From Aquamicrobium sp. LC103 (GTDB lineage Bacteria > Pseudomonadota > Alphaproteobacteria > Rhizobiales > Rhizobiaceae), in the NCBI RefSeq assembly GCF_001014615.2, contig NZ_LBCQ02000018.1, positions 62,001-126,000 on the forward strand: a stretch of DNA of 64,000 bases, given 5' to 3'. The position numbers and the translations under genes are program-made. Under the pieces are notes generated by a model, which did no database searches, was not told the origin of the DNA, and saw only the letters and a list, made by a program, of their open reading frames with translations. Below, piece by piece: positions 9,488-18,526 of this stretch (within the stretch, counting starts at the first letter, position 1; each line of letters begins with the position of its first letter).

Positions 9488-10498
9488 ATGAAGGAAGAGA
9501 ATAACGGTCTTGTCCAGGTGCGCACGCCGACCTACCGGCGCCCGGAAGCCCTGACCCGCTGCCTGAATTCCCTGCAGGCGCAAAGCTGGAAGAACTGGAT
9601 CTGCAACGTCTATGACGATGACCCCGACGGTTCCGCCGAGGCGGTTTGCCGAAGGCTGGGCGACAGCCGCATCGTCTATACACGCAACGAGCCGCAGAAA
9701 TTCGCCTCGAAGAACATCGACCAGTGCTTCTCGCTCACGAACGCCAACGATGCGGATTATTTCTGCGTCGTCGAGGACGACAATTCCATCCTGGAAAGCT
9801 TCTTCGAATCCAATATCGGCATCATCCGCGAGCAAGGCGTCGAGATCGTCCTGCGCAACCAGCTCATCGAACACAGGAGCGGCACGCCCGATGCCTATCT
9901 GAGCGAAACCGGTATCCTCGACGACCTCTTTCGCGAGGGCATCTACACGCCGGAGAAGTTCCGCCTCGCGCTGATGATCGGCATCGGCGTATCGAATGGC
10001 GGGCTGTTCTGGACGCGCTCGACGCGCTGTCCGCTGGAGATCCAGTATTCCTGTACCGCCACGCTGCAGGAATACATGCGTACCTTCTCCATATGCGAGC
10101 CCATTTACGTGGCGATGGAGCCCCTCGCCGTCTGGGCCGAGAATGCCGAGCAGACGACCCGCAACGCCGAATTGCGCAGCGGCTATCTGCGGCGCGAACT
10201 CGATCTCAAGAAGGCCGTCCGCACGCTGCAGCGCGTGTCCTGGGAAAAGGCGGCCGAGGCCGACAAGCTGAACTTCATGTCCGACAAGGCGTTCACCGCC
10301 GCTCCCGAGAACCGCGCGAAGGGGATCGCCAAGGCGCTTCCCCTCCATCGCTACGGCGGCAGGCTGGGTGCCAGGGAACGCATCGAGCTTACCTTGCGCG
10401 GCCTGATGATCGACTTGATCGGCAAGACGACCGACGATTTCGACGCCTTCGTCACCTCCCGGCTGACGGCCGACGGCGAAACGCGTCAATCGTCCTGA
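9488..10498 (+). CDS. Family 2-type glycosyltransferase, unassigned role in the exo cluster
   Basis: About 336 residues. The N-terminus VQVRTPTYRRPEALTRCLNSLQ and NVYDDDPDG are GT-A features, and CVVEDDNSIL near residue 95 takes the place of the usual DxD motif. The C-terminal two thirds do not resemble a named exo enzyme. There are no membrane segments, so the protein is probably cytoplasmic. Start chosen at ATG 9488, about 9 bases after TGGAG; ATGs at 9473 and 9479 are in frame. It lies 28 bases after exoQ and is likely the last gene of the unit. Its 3' end overlaps the convergent scpB gene by 13 bases. It may add a sugar or substituent specific to this strain's polymer; the donor and acceptor cannot be read from sequence. 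Confidence 0.6.
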   Translation: MKEENNGLVQVRTPTYRRPEALTRCLNSLQAQSWKNWICNVYDDDPDGSAEAVCRRLGDSRIVYTRNEPQKFASKNIDQCFSLTNANDADYFCVVEDDNSILESFFESNIGIIREQGVEIVLRNQLIEHRSGTPDAYLSETGILDDLFREGIYTPEKFRLALMIGIGVSNGGLFWTRSTRCPLEIQYSCTATLQEYMRTFSICEPIYVAMEPLAVWAENAEQTTRNAELRSGYLRRELDLKKAVRTLQRVSWEKAAEADKLNFMSDKAFTAAPENRAKGIAKALPLHRYGGRLGARERIELTLRGLMIDLIGKTTDDFDAFVTSRLTADGETRQSS

Positions 10499-11184
10499 GG
10501 ACCGTCAGCATCCTCGCCTGTGCCGGCCAGAAGCCCAAGGGTGCCGTCCAGGTCGGTCAGCAGGACCTCCTTGTTCAAGAGCCCCGCATCCTCCAGCCTT
10601 TCGAAGTCGGGTAGATCGCGCAGCGTCTCGAAGCCGAAATGGGAGAGGAATTCGGGCGTCGTAACATAGGTATAGGGCGCGCCGGGCGTGGGGCTTCGCG
10701 GCCCGAAGGTGATGAGGCCCGCCGAGCGCAGCTTGCCGATCAGATCGCGGCTTATCTCGCGCCCGAAGAAGGAGGAAAGCTCGCCGCGCGTGATCGGCTG
10801 GAAATAGCCGATCGTCATCAGAACGAGCGCCTCCTGCTGGCTCAGCTCCGCTGCCCGCTCGTCCGAGCCGTTGCCTGCCCTGATGGCGTTCGCGAAAGCC
10901 GGCCTGGTGCGATGCTGCCAGCCTCCGCCGACCACGACCAGCTCATACGGACGATTGCGCAGCTCCTCCTTTATGTCTTCGATGATCAGATCGAGATTGC
11001 AAGCGTTTCCCACCACCCTTGAAAGTATCTCGCGCGACACCGGCTCCGGAGAAGCGAAGATGAGGGCCTCGACGCGGCCCATCCATTCACGCCAGCGCAT
11101 CTGCGGCGGCAGGTCGGCAAGCTCGCGATCGAAGAGGACATCCTCCTCCGGCCCTCGTTTCGGTTTCAACGCCTCGCCCGTCAT
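10486..11184 (-). CDS. scpB: ScpB-like segregation and condensation protein
   Basis: A 232-residue cytoplasmic protein with the tandem winged-helix core of ScpB: RVEALIFASPEPVSREILSRVVG (first wing), YELVVVGGGWQHRTRPAFA, then ELSQQEALVLMTIGYFQPITRGEL and LRSAGLITFGPRSPTPGAPYTYVTT. ScpB proteins bind the kleisin ScpA and regulate the SMC ATPase in chromosome organisation. Here no scpA is adjacent; the partner gene, two bases upstream (TGACCATG), is a DUF1403 protein. Chromosomal scpB normally sits with scpA and nagZ in this class, so this is probably a second copy carried by a large plasmid or chromid. ATG at 11184 fits the family start. Confidence 0.82.
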   Translation of the reverse strand: MTGEALKPKRGPEEDVLFDRELADLPPQMRWREWMGRVEALIFASPEPVSREILSRVVGNACNLDLIIEDIKEELRNRPYELVVVGGGWQHRTRPAFANAIRAGNGSDERAAELSQQEALVLMTIGYFQPITRGELSSFFGREISRDLIGKLRSAGLITFGPRSPTPGAPYTYVTTPEFLSHFGFETLRDLPDFERLEDAGLLNKEVLLTDLDGTLGLLAGTGEDADGPQDD

Positions 11185-11186
11185 GG

Positions 11187-12197
11187 TCACAACCCGTAGA
11201 TGCGGAACGTGTCGCGGCCGGTGAGCTCGCGCACCGCGCCAAGCTCGACGAGGCGGTCGAAGAGACGGCGCAGCGCCCGGTCGGACAATCTCGCGCCCGA
11301 GGCGGCCGCCACGGTCAGGGCATCCTCCCGCAAGAGCCGTTCGACGATCGCGTCGGCTCCCTTCGCCCGAAGCTTCGGCGCCACGACAACCAGCCTTTCG
11401 GCGCGCCGCGCGATTTCCATGGCGCCATCGCACGCAGCCGCGGCCGCCCGCGCATAGGCGTGAGCGCATGCAAGCTGCCAGCTCTCGTCGCCGGGTCTCG
11501 CCGCCCGCCCGTTGGCGCCGGACCGATCGAAAATGCGGGTGGCAAGGAGAGGCACGGGATGCGGCCAGCGCAGCTTCGTCGAGAGCACCAGATCGGCCAG
11601 CCACAGGCCCAGCGGCATCGCCTCGGGGCTCGCCGCGACGACCATGCGCACCGCCTCGGCCGCGGCGACAAGTGCGGGTGCCGTCGGGTCGCGGGCAAGC
11701 GTCTCGCAAGCCGAGGCAGCTTCCACAAGCTCTTCCTCCGGCCTGAGGCCGAACGCCTCGATCGCGGCGGCGACACGTACCCGGCCAAAGGCCGCATCAC
11801 TGGCTGCAAGCTGCTTCCAGCCGACGAGCATCCTTCCCGCCGGCCCGAAATCGTCGCCGGGTCGTGTGAGAAAGAAGGCGTCGCGAAGCGCCGCGACATC
11901 CTCGGTTCTGCCGGCCCGCCTTGCACACGCCTCCGCCGCCGCCAATGCGAGGCGCTGGCGCCAGGCACCCGCGGACCGCTCCCCGCGTCGCACGACCGCG
12001 TCGAGCGCGGAAAGCGCGGCGCCCGCCGAGAAGGCCGCCGTTTCGAGGTTTTCCGGCATTCGTTCGAGCCGCGCCCAGGAAGGCACGCCCACGTTGAGCA
12101 CTTGCTCCCGGCTGTCGGCGTAAGTCGTCCCGCTCGCGCGTTTGCGCCGAAGAAGCGGAGGGCTGTCTGCAACTTCCATTTCCGATACGGGAATCAT
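11187..12197 (-). CDS. DUF1403 family protein
   Basis: A 336-residue protein that I recognise as DUF1403, a family paired with scpB-like genes on rhizobial replicons. It is Ala/Arg-rich and largely alpha-helical, with the recurring LETAAFSAGAALSALD and LGLWLADLVLSTKLRWPHPVPLL segments. The last ~55 residues (LREDALTVAAASGARLSDRALRRLFDRLVELGAVRELTG) read like a winged helix. It has no signal peptide or membrane segment. It is the first gene of a two-gene unit with scpB, only two bases apart, so the two products probably act together. Biochemical function is unknown. The start is ATG 12197, facing fadE across 128 bases. Confidence 0.72.
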   Translation of the reverse strand: MIPVSEMEVADSPPLLRRKRASGTTYADSREQVLNVGVPSWARLERMPENLETAAFSAGAALSALDAVVRRGERSAGAWRQRLALAAAEACARRAGRTEDVAALRDAFFLTRPGDDFGPAGRMLVGWKQLAASDAAFGRVRVAAAIEAFGLRPEEELVEAASACETLARDPTAPALVAAAEAVRMVVAASPEAMPLGLWLADLVLSTKLRWPHPVPLLATRIFDRSGANGRAARPGDESWQLACAHAYARAAAAACDGAMEIARRAERLVVVAPKLRAKGADAIVERLLREDALTVAAASGARLSDRALRRLFDRLVELGAVRELTGRDTFRIYGL

Positions 12198-12325
12198 GAT
12201 GCGAGCCTAACGCCACGCGGCGCTTCTCGCAGCTATTTTCGACAACAACCGCCGGGCCATCCGCACTTACCCACGGAACTTTGACGATGGTTCACGCATT
12301 GCTGCAAGATCGGCAGGGAGGGAAT

Positions 12326-14608
12326 ATGAGCGCTCGGGATCTTCGAAGGAACTACCTTACCAGACCGATCTATCGGTGGGCGCGGAGCGTCATGCCGCCG
12401 ATCTCGGAGACGGAACGGGACGCGATCGACGCCGGCACCGTCTGGTGGGACGGCAAGCTCTTCACCGGCAATCCGGACTGGGAGGAATTGCTGGCCATGC
12501 CGCCCGCCCGGCTCAACGCCGAGGAGCAGGCGTTCATGGACGGTCCGGTTCGCGAATTGTGCGCGATGGTCGACGACTGGCAAATCGCCTGGCACGATCG
12601 CGACCTTCCCCCCGAGGTCTGGGCCTTCATGCGCGAGCAGAAATTCTTCGGCATGATCATACCGAAGAAATATGGCGGGCTCGGCTTCTCCAACACGATG
12701 CATTCGGAAGTGGTCCGCACCGTCTCTTCGGCAAGCGTCGTCGCCGGCGTGACGGTGATGGTGCCGAACTCGCTCGGCCCCGGGGAGCTGCTGATGCATT
12801 TCGGCACCGAGGAACAGCGCCAGTACTGGCTGCCACGCCTCGCCGAAGGCACCGAAATCCCGTGCTTCGGCCTGACCTCGCCGGATGCGGGATCGGACGC
12901 GGCCGCGATGACGGATACGGGCTTCGTCGAATATGGCGAGCATGAGGGCGAAAACGTCCTCGGCGTGCGCCTCGATTTCCACAAGCGCTACATAACGCTC
13001 GGCCCGGTCGCCACCGTAATGGGGCTCGCGTTCAAGATGCATGATCCCGACAATCTGCTCGGGCGCGGCGAGGAGCTGGGCATAACCGTGGCGCTGCTGC
13101 CGACCTCCACGCCGGGCGTCAGCCACGGCGAGAGGCATATCCCGCAATTCACCCATTTCCAGAACGGTCCGCTCTACGGCAAGGACGTGTTCATTCCGCT
13201 GGACTGGATTCTCGGCGGCAAGGAACAGATCGGCCAGGGCTGGAAGATGCTGATGACCGCGCTCGCGGCCGGCCGCGGCATATCCCTGCCCTCGCAATCG
13301 GCGGCGTCGGCGGCGATGTGCGCGCGGGCGACCGGCGCCTATGCGCGCGTCCGTACACAGTTCAACGTGCCCATCGGCATGTTCGAGGGCATTCGCGAAC
13401 ATATGGCCGATCTCGCCGCCAATGCCTATCTGATCGACGCGGCGCGCCGGCTGACGATCGCCGCCCTCGACCAGGGCCACAAGCCGTCGGTCATTTCGGC
13501 GATCATGAAGTTTCACGCGACCGACCGGATGCGGGAATCGATCGAGAAGGCCATGGATATCCACGGCGGCAAGGCGATCATCGACGGGCCGCGCAACTAC
13601 ATGGGTGGTCACTACCGCTCGGTCCCGATCGGCATCACCGTCGAGGGCGCGAATATCCTCACCCGCAACCTGATGATCTTCGGCCAGGGCGCAATCCGCT
13701 CGCATCCTTTCATGCTGAAGGAGTTGCTGGCGCTTTCCGACAAGGACGAGGAGGCCGGCCTCGAGGAGTTCGACCGCAATTTCTGGAAGCATGCCGGGCA
13801 TGCGATCGCCAACGGCTTGCGCGCCTGGGGGCGCGGCTGGACCGGCGGCGCCCTCGCCCCGGCCCCCGAAAGTGCCGCGCTCAAACATCATTGGCGCCAG
13901 CTCTCGCGCTTTGCGTCGGCTTTCGCGCTTCTGGCAGACATGGCGCTGCTCACTCTCGGCGGCGAGCTCAAGCGCAAGGAGATGCTCTCGGCAAGGCTCG
14001 GCGACATCCTTTCCGAACTCTACCTCCTCGGCGCGGTGCTCAAGCGGTACGAGGACGAGGGACGGCTCGTGGAGGACAAGCCACTCGTCGACTATATCAT
14101 GATCAAGGGTACCGGTCGCATGGCGATCGCCTTCGACGGCGTCCTTGCCAACCTGCCCGCGCGTCTCGTCGCCTGGAAGACGCGGTTTCTGACCTTCCCG
14201 CTCGGCGTGCCACGTCGCAGGCCGCCAGATCGGCTCACCAACATGGTGGCGGAAATGCTGATGAAGCCCAGCGCGCAGCGCGACAGGATCGCTCCGGACC
14301 TCTATCTGGGCGAGGGGCATGAGGAACATGCGCTGAAGGATCTGGAGGAGGCGTTCCGCATGGTCAACGAGGCCGAGCGGATCGAGAAGCAGATGCGCCA
14401 GGCCAAGGTGCGCGACGCAACCGAGGCGCAGGAACGCGGCTTCATAAGCGCGGAGGAACGCGACCAGCTCATCCGCGTCAAATCCGCCGTCGGTCGGGTG
14501 ATCGCGGTCGACGCATTTCCGATGGAGGAAGTCTCCCCCGTCTCCTCGCAGCATCGCAAACGCCGATCCTCGAAGCCAAGGAGATCCGGCCGCGAAGCGG
14601 CGGAATGA
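12326..14608 (+). CDS. fadE: FadE-type acyl-CoA dehydrogenase with C-terminal DUF1974 domain
   Basis: A 760-residue flavoenzyme for the first step of fatty-acid beta-oxidation. It has the N-terminal helical domain, the EIPCFGLTSPDAGSDAA segment of the beta domain, and the C-terminal dehydrogenase domain (GRGISLPSQSAASA, RTQFNVPIGMFEGI, DIHGGKAIIDGP). About 290 extra residues follow, ending in an Arg-rich tail. E. coli FadE is ~814 residues with the same extended architecture, unlike ~380-residue acyl-CoA dehydrogenases. Start at ATG 12326 follows GGGAGGGA; an in-frame ATG at 12287 would add 13 residues. It is a single-gene unit, divergent from DUF1403, and has no functional link to the flanking genes. 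Confidence 0.85.
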   Translation: MSARDLRRNYLTRPIYRWARSVMPPISETERDAIDAGTVWWDGKLFTGNPDWEELLAMPPARLNAEEQAFMDGPVRELCAMVDDWQIAWHDRDLPPEVWAFMREQKFFGMIIPKKYGGLGFSNTMHSEVVRTVSSASVVAGVTVMVPNSLGPGELLMHFGTEEQRQYWLPRLAEGTEIPCFGLTSPDAGSDAAAMTDTGFVEYGEHEGENVLGVRLDFHKRYITLGPVATVMGLAFKMHDPDNLLGRGEELGITVALLPTSTPGVSHGERHIPQFTHFQNGPLYGKDVFIPLDWILGGKEQIGQGWKMLMTALAAGRGISLPSQSAASAAMCARATGAYARVRTQFNVPIGMFEGIREHMADLAANAYLIDAARRLTIAALDQGHKPSVISAIMKFHATDRMRESIEKAMDIHGGKAIIDGPRNYMGGHYRSVPIGITVEGANILTRNLMIFGQGAIRSHPFMLKELLALSDKDEEAGLEEFDRNFWKHAGHAIANGLRAWGRGWTGGALAPAPESAALKHHWRQLSRFASAFALLADMALLTLGGELKRKEMLSARLGDILSELYLLGAVLKRYEDEGRLVEDKPLVDYIMIKGTGRMAIAFDGVLANLPARLVAWKTRFLTFPLGVPRRRPPDRLTNMVAEMLMKPSAQRDRIAPDLYLGEGHEEHALKDLEEAFRMVNEAERIEKQMRQAKVRDATEAQERGFISAEERDQLIRVKSAVGRVIAVDAFPMEEVSPVSSQHRKRRSSKPRRSGREAAE

Positions 14609-14768
14609 CCCCGCGGACGGCCCTTCTCCCCGCTCTGCGCAGGAAGCCGCGAAGCGATAAACGCCCATGCTCGACAAACACCCTGCCCTCCATTAGTTGA
14701 AGCGGTCAGCGCGACGGACCCGACGAATCGTGCAGAGGCGTCCGACTGACCAGCAAAAGGGGGCAGCC

Positions 14769-15602
14769 TTGACCGATATCCCGGCAATAATCGCCGAGCA
14801 TTGGGAACTTGCGATCGGCCTTCTGGCGGCGGGCGCCTTTGCCGGCATCCTTGCCGGCCTGCTCGGCGTCGGCGGCGGCATCGTCATCGTGCCGGTCCTC
14901 TATCTGTTGCTCGATTCCTTCGACGTCGACAATGAAGTCGCCATGAAGATCGCCGTGGCGAGCTCGCTTTCGACGATCCTGGTAACCGCCATCTCGTCGG
15001 CGCGAAGCCACCGCAAGCGCGGCGCGGTCGACGAGAAGCTGCTCAAATCCTGGGGCGTGCCGATCTTCATAGGCGTGGTCCTCGGCACTATCGCGGGCGG
15101 CTATCTTCATGGCGACGTGTTGACCGCGGTCTTCGCGACCGTGGCTCTCATCGTGGCCGCCAACATGGTGTTCCGCGGACAGGGAACCCAGCTCTATGAA
15201 GGCTTTCCGAACGGCTTCATCCGCAATCTCTCGGGCCTGGTCGTCGGCGTGTTCTCCGCGATGATGGGCATAGGCGGCGGAACGCTCGCCGTGCCGATCC
15301 TCACGACCTTCGGCTACGATATCCGCAGGGCGGTGGGAACATCTTCGGCGATCGGCTTCGTCATCGCCGTACCGGGCACGATCGGCTACATCCTCGCCGG
15401 CTGGGGCGTCGAAGACCTGCCGCCGGGATCGCTCGGCTATGTCAATATCCCCGCCTTCATCGCCTTCGTGCCGCTGACCGTGCTTTTCGCGCCGGTTGGC
15501 GCAAGGCTCGCGCATGCCATTCCCCCGAAGGCGCTGCGCTACAGCTTCGCCGTGTTCCTGCTGATAACCGCGATACGCATGTTCGCGGGCCTCATCGATT
15601 GA
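14769..15602 (+). CDS. TauE/SafE family (DUF81) membrane transporter
   Basis: A 277-residue inner-membrane protein with two repeated halves, each with the family glycine motif: GLLGVGGGIVIVPVLYLLL in the first and SAMMGIGGGTLAVPILTTFG in the second, with about eight hydrophobic segments overall. The family exports sulfite, sulfoacetate and related organic anions. The start is a TTG at 14769, placed by a strong AAAAGGGGG seven bases upstream and by family length; no ATG is available before the first membrane segment. The 160-base spacer from fadE suggests its own promoter. Substrate unknown. Confidence 0.8.
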   Translation: MTDIPAIIAEHWELAIGLLAAGAFAGILAGLLGVGGGIVIVPVLYLLLDSFDVDNEVAMKIAVASSLSTILVTAISSARSHRKRGAVDEKLLKSWGVPIFIGVVLGTIAGGYLHGDVLTAVFATVALIVAANMVFRGQGTQLYEGFPNGFIRNLSGLVVGVFSAMMGIGGGTLAVPILTTFGYDIRRAVGTSSAIGFVIAVPGTIGYILAGWGVEDLPPGSLGYVNIPAFIAFVPLTVLFAPVGARLAHAIPPKALRYSFAVFLLITAIRMFAGLID

Positions 15603-15708
15603 GCGCCGCGACCGCCAAAATATGATGTTGCCTGTCTAGTTTTTTGGTGCCAAGGATTCCCGACGGGAAGCTTGCCCGTGTGCCGCTGAGCCAGATGAGG
15701 ACTTGATC

Positions 15709-16971
15709 ATGAGGCCCGTTCAAATCGCAGCCGCGGGCATCGCGGCCGTCACGCTCGCCCTGCCCGCCTTCGCGGTCGAACCCGAAGACGTCCTGCAGAC
15801 CTATTCCGACATCGCGCTTGCCACCTACGAGGACAGCCTGACGACGGCGAAAGCGCTTGACGCGGCAGTGAAGGCACTCGTTGCAAGCCCTTCACAGGAA
15901 ACGCTTTCAGCCGCGCGCGAGGCCTGGCTTGCCGCGCGCGTTCCATACCAGCAGTCGGAAGCGTTCCGCTTCGGCAACCCGATCGTCGACGATTGGGAAG
16001 GCCGCGTGAACGCATGGCCGCTCGACGAGGGGCTTATCGACTATGTCGATGCTTCCTACGGTTCGGAATCCGACGCGAATGATTTCTACACCGTCAATGT
16101 CGTCGCCAACGGCACGATCAGCGCCGGTGGCGAAACGCTCGATACGGCGACGATCACGCCGGAACTGATCCAGTCGCTACACGAACTCGGCGGTATCGAG
16201 GCGAATGTCGCCAGCGGTTACCACGCGATCGAGTTCCTGTTGTGGGGCCAGGACCTGAACGGCACGGGTCCCGGCGCTGGCAACCGACCCCATACGGATT
16301 TCGACACCGCCAACTGCACGGGCGGCAATTGCGAGCGCCGCGCGCGATATCTGACGGCCGCATCCGAACTGCTGATCGCGGATCTCGAGGAAATGGTCGC
16401 CAACTGGCAGGCCGACGGCGAAGCCCGCAAGGGGCTCGCCGAAGCCGCGCCGGAAGCCGGCCTGACCGCGATCCTCACCGGTCTCGGCTCGCTTTCCTAC
16501 GGCGAAATGGCCGGCGAGAGGATGAAGCTGGGCCTCCTCCTGAACGATCCCGAAGAGGAACACGACTGCTTCTCCGACAACACGCACAATTCGCATTTCT
16601 ACGACGTGCGCGGCATCGTGAATGTCTGGAACGGCTCCTATGAGCGGATCGACGGCACCAAGGTGGAAGGCGGCAGCCTCGCCTCGCTCCTGCGCGAGAG
16701 GGACGCCGCCCTCGCCGACGAGATGGGCGCCAAGCTTGCCGCCACGGTGGACGCCTTCACGACGCTCAAGAAGCGCGCCGACGACGGCGAGGCCTACGAC
16801 CAGATGATCGGCGAGGGCAATGCCGAAGGCAACGCCGCGGTCCAGGCGGCCATCGACACGCTCGTCGACCAGACGCGCTCGCTGGAACGGGTAATCGCGG
16901 CGCTCGACCTCTCGGGCGTGACCATCGAGGGCTCCGACAGCCTCGACAATCCCGACGCCGTTTTCCAATGA
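15709..16971 (+). CDS. Imelysin family periplasmic protein
   Basis: A 420-residue secreted protein. The signal peptide spans residues 1-22 (cleavage after ALPAFA). The imelysin (insulin-cleaving metallopeptidase-like, IrpA/EfeO-M75) signature GYHAIEFLLWGQDL holds the GxHxxE motif. FGNPIVDDWEGRVNAWPLDEG and SDNTHNSHFYDVRGIVNVW are typical of the family. These proteins bind iron or heme-iron in the periplasm, and the peptidase name is historical. It heads a four-gene run with a di-heme oxidoreductase, a second imelysin and a DUF1513 protein, a combination seen in other proteobacteria. Start at ATG 15709 follows GAGG by 9 bases. I saw no clear Irr or RirA box in the 106-base upstream spacer. Confidence 0.85.
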   Translation: MRPVQIAAAGIAAVTLALPAFAVEPEDVLQTYSDIALATYEDSLTTAKALDAAVKALVASPSQETLSAAREAWLAARVPYQQSEAFRFGNPIVDDWEGRVNAWPLDEGLIDYVDASYGSESDANDFYTVNVVANGTISAGGETLDTATITPELIQSLHELGGIEANVASGYHAIEFLLWGQDLNGTGPGAGNRPHTDFDTANCTGGNCERRARYLTAASELLIADLEEMVANWQADGEARKGLAEAAPEAGLTAILTGLGSLSYGEMAGERMKLGLLLNDPEEEHDCFSDNTHNSHFYDVRGIVNVWNGSYERIDGTKVEGGSLASLLRERDAALADEMGAKLAATVDAFTTLKKRADDGEAYDQMIGEGNAEGNAAVQAAIDTLVDQTRSLERVIAALDLSGVTIEGSDSLDNPDAVFQ

Positions 16972-17011
16972 TCGCCTGAGCGGGGGCTCCCTCCGCTCCC
17001 GGAGCCAAATC

Positions 17012-18526
17012 ATGCGGGCGCGCCTGCGGCCAGATATCCTGTTTTTCCCCGCCCTCCTGTTGGGCGCCGGCCTGGCATTCGCATCCTCGTCCCAGCGGGA
17101 CGACCTCGACGCCGGCGACGCCGCCCGCGTCGCCAGGGTGACGAAACCGGCCGCCTCGTTCGAGGCAAGCGAGCGTTTCGAGACGATGCAGGGCGGAGCG
17201 GCGACCTCGAAGAAGCTCGTCAACGCGGATGTGTTCTCGCATCCTTCAGCAAATCTCGATTTCGCCGACCAGCAGCGCTTCCTGCTTGGCAACGGGCTTT
17301 TCCGCAAGGACTGGGTTTCCTCTCCATCCTCCACCCAGGCTTCGGACGGGCTCGGTCCGCTCTTCAACGCGCGGGCCTGCCAATCCTGCCATTTCAAGGA
17401 CGGGCGCGGCCATGCGCCCATCGGCCCGGGCGACGGCGCGCTTTCGCTGCTTGTCCGCGTCTCGGTGCCTCCGGACGCCGAGCAGGCGGCGACGATCGCG
17501 TCCGGTGCATTGGCCGCCTCACCCGATCCGGTCTACGGACTTCAGATTCAGGACAATGCGGTCGCCGCCCTTCCGGCCGAAGGCAAGGTGCGGATCGAAT
17601 ATCAGGAGATCGAGGTTCCACTCCATGGCGGAGAGACGGCAAGCTTACGCAAGCCATCGCTGTCGATCACCGATCTCGGCTACGGCCCGCTCCATGGCGA
17701 GGCCATGCTGTCGGCACGCGTCGCTCCGCCGATGATCGGCCTCGGCCTCATCGAAGCGATCCACGTGAGCGATATTCTCGCGCGCGAAGACCCGGATGAT
17801 GCGGACGGCGACGGCATCTCCGGGCGCGTCCATTGGGTGCGCGACGCAAAGGGCGACAAGCAACCCGGCCGTTTCGGCTGGAAAGCCATCGAACCGACCG
17901 TCATGCAGCAGACGGCGCATGCCTTTTCAGGCGACATGGGATTGTCGACGCGATTGGCGCCCGATCACTGGGGAGAATGCACCAAGGCGCAATCCGCCTG
18001 TCGCGCCCTGCCGCACGGTGCGCAGCCGCATCTGGGCGCGGAGGAGGTGTCGGGAGACCTTCTCGACCTGGTTTCCTTCTATGCTTCCAACCTCGCGGTT
18101 CCGGCACGGCGCGACACGGCCGACGAGCGCGTGCTTGCCGGCAAACGTGTCTTCTATGAAAGCGGCTGTGCCTCCTGCCATGCGCCGAAATACGTCACCC
18201 GCCGCGACGCCGGGGACCCCGCGCACCGGTTCCAGCTCATCTGGCCCTACACAGACCTTCTCCTGCACGACATGGGCGATGGTCTTGCCGACGATCGGCC
18301 GGAGGGCCGGGCGAGCGGCCGGGAATGGCGCACGCCGCCGCTATGGGGCATCGGCCTGACGAAAACGGTCAACGCCGACGCCACCTTCCTGCATGACGGG
18401 CGCGCCCGCACGCTCCTCGAAGCGATTCTGTGGCATGATGGCGAGGCGCGGAAGGCGCGGGAGCGGGTGGTCGAGATGGAGAAGGAAGATCGCGTCGATC
18501 TTCTCCGCTTCCTGGAGTCCTTGTGA
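17012..18526 (+). CDS. Di-heme oxidoreductase (DHOR) family c-type cytochrome
   Basis: A 504-residue exported protein. The N-terminus ILFFPALLLGAGLAFASS is a signal peptide or anchor. Two heme c sites are visible: CQSCH near residue 128 and CASCH near residue 386. The body carries FNARACQSCHFKDGRG, GRFGWKAIEPTVMQQTAHAF and NADATFLHDGRARTLLEAILWHDGE, all typical of the family. The role is periplasmic electron transfer, probably redox conversion of iron for the imelysin-type binding proteins on either side. It starts 40 bases after the first imelysin gene, and its stop overlaps the next start (TGATG). Confidence 0.85.
   Translation: MRARLRPDILFFPALLLGAGLAFASSSQRDDLDAGDAARVARVTKPAASFEASERFETMQGGAATSKKLVNADVFSHPSANLDFADQQRFLLGNGLFRKDWVSSPSSTQASDGLGPLFNARACQSCHFKDGRGHAPIGPGDGALSLLVRVSVPPDAEQAATIASGALAASPDPVYGLQIQDNAVAALPAEGKVRIEYQEIEVPLHGGETASLRKPSLSITDLGYGPLHGEAMLSARVAPPMIGLGLIEAIHVSDILAREDPDDADGDGISGRVHWVRDAKGDKQPGRFGWKAIEPTVMQQTAHAFSGDMGLSTRLAPDHWGECTKAQSACRALPHGAQPHLGAEEVSGDLLDLVSFYASNLAVPARRDTADERVLAGKRVFYESGCASCHAPKYVTRRDAGDPAHRFQLIWPYTDLLLHDMGDGLADDRPEGRASGREWRTPPLWGIGLTKTVNADATFLHDGRARTLLEAILWHDGEARKARERVVEMEKEDRVDLLRFLESL

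Noticed and set aside
12233-14677. Very long reverse-strand open frame (814 codons) opposite fadE
   Set aside because: It mirrors the codon structure of fadE, whose product has full family motifs; the reverse translation is rich in Arg, His and Gly and has no recognisable domain. It is a high-GC shadow frame.
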